A stretch of DNA of 64,000 nt. Origin: an uncultured Bacteroidia bacterium (GTDB lineage Bacteria; Bacteroidota; Bacteroidia; Bacteroidales; F082). Location of the stretch: contig CACZZO010000007.1 in the NCBI GenBank assembly GCA_902785755.1, positions 62,001 to 126,000 of the forward strand, in the 5' to 3' direction. This document shows, in pieces, positions 60,877-64,000 of the stretch (positions within the stretch are counted from its first letter, which is position 1; each line of letters begins with the position of its first letter). The translations under genes and the position numbers were made by a program. The notes beneath the pieces are model-generated. The model was not told where the DNA came from and ran no database searches. It worked only from the letters and a program-made list of their open reading frames with translations.

Positions 60877-61084
60877 ATGAGGCAGTTTCGCGCCAACGAG
60901 AGGCTCTATGTCATCAGCAAAGATGTAGGAATCAGGCAAATCCGCTATTTGGTTGAAACTTTTTTCCTTGCCGTAATTGTTGGTTATAGGCAACACTTTT
61001 TATGTTGTCGACCGCAAAATGGCGCAAATCGAGGAGCGCAAGTCGCTGATGGAGAGCGAGAAAGATGCTGTGCAGAGGAAATGA
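60877..61084 (+). pseudogene. Decayed short gene carrying a half repeat element
   Basis: The frame from 60877 reads MRQFRANERLYVISKDVGIR, then QIRYLVETFFLAVIVGYRQH before drifting. Removing one T in the run at 60997-61001 would join it to FYVVDRKMAQIEERKSLMES, EKDAVQRK and a stop at 61082-61084. A one-base indel therefore appears to break a small membrane-type protein of about 68 residues. The R-Q-I-R ... YVVD ... KSLM spacing is faintly like the start of Bacteroides conjugative-transposon TraK, a weak resemblance only. The half copy of the 51-bp element (60978-60995) lies at the break. Low confidence. Confidence 0.4.
60978..60995 (-). repeat. Half copy of the 51-bp element, inverted
   Basis: The reverse complement reads TGTTGCCTATAACCAACA and matches the left half of the elements at 58590 and 62671 with two or three differences. 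The match continues a few bases into the flank of copy 1. Confidence 0.6.
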
Positions 61085-61085
61085 T

Positions 61086-62516
61086 TCAAAACAAGTCATC
61101 AAGAACAATGCAATTAATAATGTATTCTGAATAGGCATTGCGTTGCAGGCCGAATGGCGTGATGAAAACAGGGATGATGCCGCCAGAATAGGCGGTTTCT
61201 TGCTGGAAACGGGCCATTCGGTTTTGGAATCGGAGATGTTCCTCATTGTCAATTAGATAACTATTGGGGCTGTATTTAATCTCGCAAATGTTCACCATAC
61301 GGTCGGCACGCTCAATTATGAGGTCGATTTGGGCATTACGTCCAATGTCTTCTTCTGTCGAACTTCGCCACGAGTAATAAGTGGTTTTGATGGCCTCAAT
61401 GCCAAGCGCCTTCTTGATTTTGGGGATGTGGGCAAGACAAACACGTTCAAAGGCCAAGCCTCTCCAAGTGTTGACTGTGGGCGTGTTTTGGCTTTTGGTC
61501 CAGAAATGTTCGTCGTTTTCAATGCCCTTGACGAATTGCAGATAGAAAGCTGTGTAGAAATCTGTCAGTTGGTACAGCCCGCTTTGTTTGGAGATTTTCT
61601 TTTTCTTGATGTTGTAGAACCTAACCAAGTCGCAGTCAACGAGATTGTTCAGCATTTTGGTAAGCCTTCCGCTCGATTCTTTCCCAATAGTTTGGGCGAT
61701 TTCCTCCCGCGATAGGCCCTTCTTTTTGTTGAACAACGCCTCAATGATGGTGATATACGGGTCGGGATTGAAAAACAAGGTCTTGTAAAGGCGGTGAAAT
61801 TCGCGTCGCATTTCGCCGTCGGATTGGAAAAACAGGCGGTCAATGTTCTGCGCAAGGCTTTCTTCCTTGTTCAGAAGGCTGAGGTAATAAGGTATGCCGC
61901 CAAATGCCATATAGGTTTGCAGGACCAAAAGTCTGTCCCACAGGAAACCGCTCGCTTTCAGGTACTGCTCGGTTTCATAAAGCGTGAATTCCTTGAGGTG
62001 CATCTCGTGCGTGATGCGGTCGTGAAGTCCGCCGTGGCTGTCAATTACGTTTTCCATCATCCAAGAGGTGGCTGACCCGCAAACAACGAGCATAAGGTTG
62101 TCTTGCAGTGAAGCCCAACTGTTCCAAAAATACCCCAGCGCGTTGGTGAAATCCGATTGACGTGTGTCGAAACAAGGGAGTTCGTCGATGAACACGATGC
62201 ATCTTTCGCTTTTGCTCATCTTTTTCATCAAGAAATGACGCAGCATCTGGAATGCATCATACCAGTCTTTGGGTTTTTTTTCGAGCGGATTGCCATATAA
62301 ATCCATCGCATCGGCGAAAGCGTGCATCTGGGCGGTTTTGTTTCCTTCCAAGACACCTGTCATAGAGAAGGTGAAACTTTCTCCGAAAATGCTGTTTATC
62401 AAGAAGGTTTTGCCCACGCGGCGGCGACCGTAAAGGGCTATGAATTCCGCTTTCCCCGATTGGGCGTATCTTTCCAGTAGTTTGGTTTCTTCTTGGCGAC
62501 CGATGACTCCGTTCAT
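61086..62516 (-). CDS. Archaeal-type ATPase with a C-terminal ExK motif (copy 4 of the ATPase set)
   Basis: 476 residues from the ATG at 62516 (the frame is open further upstream through the repeat block, but the -7 box at 62538-62545 supports this start). MNGVIGRQEETKLLERYAQS, Walker A LYGRRRVGKTFLINSIF, Walker B RCIVFIDELPCFDTRQ, then VVCGSATSWMMENVIDSHGG and LHDRITHEMHLKEFTLYETE. A winged-helix part has IIEALFNKKKGLSREEIAQT. The C-terminal domain has NAQIDLIIERADRMVNICEIK (D...ExK). This is the ATPase_2/DUF234 branch, related to but distinct from AAA_14/DUF4143. It shares the upstream repeat-block arrangement with the other three. Confidence 0.92.
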   Translation of the reverse strand: MNGVIGRQEETKLLERYAQSGKAEFIALYGRRRVGKTFLINSIFGESFTFSMTGVLEGNKTAQMHAFADAMDLYGNPLEKKPKDWYDAFQMLRHFLMKKMSKSERCIVFIDELPCFDTRQSDFTNALGYFWNSWASLQDNLMLVVCGSATSWMMENVIDSHGGLHDRITHEMHLKEFTLYETEQYLKASGFLWDRLLVLQTYMAFGGIPYYLSLLNKEESLAQNIDRLFFQSDGEMRREFHRLYKTLFFNPDPYITIIEALFNKKKGLSREEIAQTIGKESSGRLTKMLNNLVDCDLVRFYNIKKKKISKQSGLYQLTDFYTAFYLQFVKGIENDEHFWTKSQNTPTVNTWRGLAFERVCLAHIPKIKKALGIEAIKTTYYSWRSSTEEDIGRNAQIDLIIERADRMVNICEIKYSPNSYLIDNEEHLRFQNRMARFQQETAYSGGIIPVFITPFGLQRNAYSEYIINCIVLDDLF

Positions 62517-62537
62517 TGCAATTGGTTTTACAGACTG

Positions 62538-62545
62538 CAAAAATA
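62538..62545 (-). promoter_or_regulatory. -7 promoter box for ATPase copy 4
   Basis: TATTTTTG on the minus strand, 21 bp before the ATG at 62516. Confidence 0.6.
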
Positions 62546-62560
62546 GCAAAATGGAATAAA

Positions 62561-62653
62561 ACTCGCGTTCCAAATCGAAGAAATTTTTCTTGATTTGGAA
62601 ACTTTTCACAAACTCATATTCCAAATCGATGATTTTTTAGGTGATTTGGAAAC
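62561..62653. repeat. 51-bp-period repeat block upstream of ATPase copy 4
   Basis: TTCCAAATCGA occurs at 62568-62578 and 62619-62629, and the inverted TGATTTGGAAAC at 62591-62602 and 62642-62653. Both sets are spaced exactly 51 bp. The block begins 16 bp upstream of the -7 box. Confidence 0.85.
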
Positions 62654-62670
62654 CAAGTTTAAGTATAAGG

Positions 62671-62721
62671 TGTTGCCTCTAACCAATACTTTTCCATAAA
62701 AACTGCTGTCTGTAGGCAACA
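62671..62721 (+). repeat. 51-bp element with 8-bp terminal inverted repeats (copy 2)
   Basis: TGTTGCCT...AGGCAACA, same orientation as copy 1 at 58590-58640 and 49 of 51 bases identical. The two copies bracket the S41 peptidase and ATPase copy 4. Confidence 0.85.
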
Positions 62722-62844
62722 TTTTCTCGGAATCGATTAGAACGGTTTGTCAATGAAGTAATTTGTTTTCATTGATAATCAATATAATACAACTGTTATC
62801 AAAAATAGTTTGAAAAATAATATAGTTTATAACATAAACTTGTT

Positions 62845-62852
62845 TATTTTTG
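62845..62852 (+). promoter_or_regulatory. -7 promoter box for the 62904-63784 operon
   Basis: TATTTTTG, 51 bp before the ATG at 62904. Confidence 0.6.
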
Positions 62853-62903
62853 CAGCGTCAAATGACACAAACACTAAATATCTTAACCTAAACTTTACGC
62901 ATT

Positions 62904-63491
62904 ATGGAAAAAAGTAATGAACAAAACAAGGAAATGACGGCTCAAGAGAGCCTCGACCTGATCAGTGAAATGTTGAACAACAACCGCCGCTGCATTCTTC
63001 AAAACAGTGCAAAGCACTTCATCCTGTGGGGAGCGTTGCTTTTGGTGTTCTCCATCGTCATTTACGAGTTGCTGCACGTCACAAGAGACCTCCGTTGGAA
63101 TCTGTTGTGGTTTGCGATGCCTCTTTTGGGCTTCCCTTTGGCGCGACTTCTCGGAAAAAATGGAACCGCCGTTCCGCAAAACGTCATCAGCAGCCAACTT
63201 CACTATATTTGGCTCGCTTACTGTGCTTTTGCGGTTGTCATCAGCATCGTCGCAATGTTTGAGATGCCATCGTGCATCACGCTCCTCCTTGTCGCACTCC
63301 TCGGCTTTGCAGAATGTTCGTCGGGACTTTTGCTGAAAAACTGGCCTATTATCATAGGTGGGTTCATCCTTGGTGTGGGCGGTGCTGTCGTGGCGATGTT
63401 GGTTAGGTCTGAAGTGCAGTTGCTCGTTTTTGCCGCTGGCGGACTTATCCTCGCCGCTACTGGTCTGATTGTCAAACGTCAATACCAATGA
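62904..63491 (+). CDS. Polytopic membrane protein paired with a winged-helix regulator
   Basis: 195 residues. Charged N-terminus (EKSNEQNKEMTAQESLDLIS), then about five membrane helices: HFILWGALLLVFSIVIYELL, LLWFAMPLLGFPLARLL, YIWLAYCAFAVVISIVAMFE, ITLLLVALLGFAECSSGLLL and VQLLVFAAGGLILAATGLIV. No transport or enzymatic motif is visible. The arrangement of a small helical membrane protein coupled (ATGA overlap) to a HTH_27-type regulator is common in Bacteroidota and may form a membrane-stress or transport control unit. Function unknown. Confidence 0.85.
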   Translation: MEKSNEQNKEMTAQESLDLISEMLNNNRRCILQNSAKHFILWGALLLVFSIVIYELLHVTRDLRWNLLWFAMPLLGFPLARLLGKNGTAVPQNVISSQLHYIWLAYCAFAVVISIVAMFEMPSCITLLLVALLGFAECSSGLLLKNWPIIIGGFILGVGGAVVAMLVRSEVQLLVFAAGGLILAATGLIVKRQYQ

Positions 63492-63784
63492 CTATGTTCC
63501 CGAAACTCGACCCGATTCTCCATTCGGAACTGAGATTGGCCGTGATGTCCATCTTGATTGGAGTAGATGAAGCCGACTTTACCTATCTCAAGAAACAGAC
63601 TGGCGCCACGTCAGGAAACCTCAGCGTGCAGATTGACAAACTTATGGCCGCCGGATACATCACAGTGGAAAAAGGCTTCAAAGGAAAGGTGCCACACACT
63701 ACCTGCAAGATTACCACGACTGGCCAGGACGCTTTCAACAAATATGTGGAATCGCTGAAAGAGTACCTTTCGGCAAGCAAATAA
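63488..63784 (+). CDS. Winged-helix transcriptional regulator (HTH_27 type)
   Basis: 98 residues, starting in the stop of the membrane-protein gene (an ATG at 63494 is also possible). The whole protein is one winged-helix domain: PKLDPILHSELRLAVMSILI, then ADFTYLKKQTGATSGNLSVQ (recognition helix), IDKLMAAGYITVEKGFKGKV and the wing PHTTCKITTTGQDAFNKYVE. MarR/PadR-like size and order. It probably controls its own two-gene operon; the operator is not identified. Confidence 0.92.
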   Translation: MTMFPKLDPILHSELRLAVMSILIGVDEADFTYLKKQTGATSGNLSVQIDKLMAAGYITVEKGFKGKVPHTTCKITTTGQDAFNKYVESLKEYLSASK

Positions 63785-63802
63785 CTGAAATACAGCCTGA
63801 TC

Positions 63803-63861
63803 ATCCGTCCACTCGCTACACGTTAGGGCAAACCTCTCTTCCGTGTAAATAGTGGACGGAT
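63803..63861. other. Long hairpin behind the regulator gene
   Basis: ATCCGTCCACT (63803-63813) / AGTGGACGGAT (63851-63861), a 3x3 internal loop, then TACACG (63817-63822) / CGTGTA (63842-63847), 19-nt loop. A second small pairing GCAGCC/GGCTGC follows at about 63873-63896. No T run, so it may be a repeat, a 3' stabiliser or an RNA element rather than a classic terminator. The remaining sequence to 64000 shows no gene. Confidence 0.55.
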
Positions 63862-64000
63862 TGTCTATAGGGCAGCCGATGATTCCAAATGGCTGCGGGG
63901 GTAATTGGCACATTCGTGAGATTAAGGCGTTTTGATTGCAAAGATTGATGTTTTGCTCTTTCAATTTTACCGATACGCACTAAATTCGGCGTAAATCTTG

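Overview
The window looks like a chromosomal piece of an anaerobic, T9SS-bearing Bacteroidota (probably Bacteroidales) of roughly 50 % GC by eye. Pointers: a SprA-type T9SS translocon gene, several proteins with the T9SS C-terminal sorting domain ('YPNP...G' start), a CHU_C/gliding-type C-terminal domain, a TonB receptor with a carboxypeptidase-regulatory-like leader domain, start sites without Shine-Dalgarno sequences, and the Bacteroidetes -7 promoter box TAnnTTTG in front of many genes. The -7 box was used to choose starts. Oxygen-sensitive pyruvate:ferredoxin and indolepyruvate:ferredoxin oxidoreductases indicate anaerobic metabolism. No rRNA, tRNA or CRISPR was recognised.

Layout. 1-2.4 kb: 5' part of sprA, ruvA, a Cys-rich lipoprotein. 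2.5-4.7 kb: a broken RhuM gene followed by an ATPase/nuclease-like gene pair (candidate defence module). 4.8-11.2 kb: nifJ, an unusual Pif1-like helicase with a predicted C-terminal membrane anchor, and a decayed RAYT transposase between REP-like palindromes. 11-22 kb: TonB receptor, PspC/LiaF-like membrane proteins, secreted T9SS proteins, birA, pyrE, a NUDIX hydrolase, coaD, a thioredoxin-fold protein without its cysteines. 22-29 kb: GH29 fucosidase, GH13 amylase, an AlbA_2 regulator and glgB. 29-42 kb: an AAA/DUF4143 ATPase, a carboxyltransferase whose biotinyl-type domain lacks its lysine, small lipoproteins, a DNA glycosylase, an interrupted XRE regulator, hutU, a 6S-like RNA, short surface proteins. 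42-47.7 kb: secreted amidase, CHU_C protein, DUF1573-yajC-ybbR-coaE. 47.7-64 kb: a second AAA/DUF4143 ATPase, iorA/iorB, cstA, two PepSY-like proteins, prfB with its programmed frameshift, a BspA-like protein, a third AAA/DUF4143 ATPase, an S41 protease with a degenerate M23-like domain, a fourth related ATPase, and a membrane protein with a winged-helix regulator.

The strongest unexplained pattern spans the window. Four separate ATPase genes (29.0, 47.7, 57.3 and 61.1 kb) encode an N-terminal P-loop ATPase and a C-terminal D...ExK (PD-(D/E)XK-like) motif. Each has its own repeat block directly upstream of its -7 box: 33-bp-period direct repeats twice, a 51-bp-period block once, a palindrome once. 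All blocks contain a GGAA/TTCC core but differ in the flanks. They look like cognate operators or target sites of a multi-copy ATPase-nuclease family.

Several kinds of short dispersed repeats are also present (51-bp elements with 8-bp terminal inverted repeats, about 85-bp long-hairpin elements, about 100-bp elements around iorB). One lies in the presumed coaD leader and one encodes the end of CstA.
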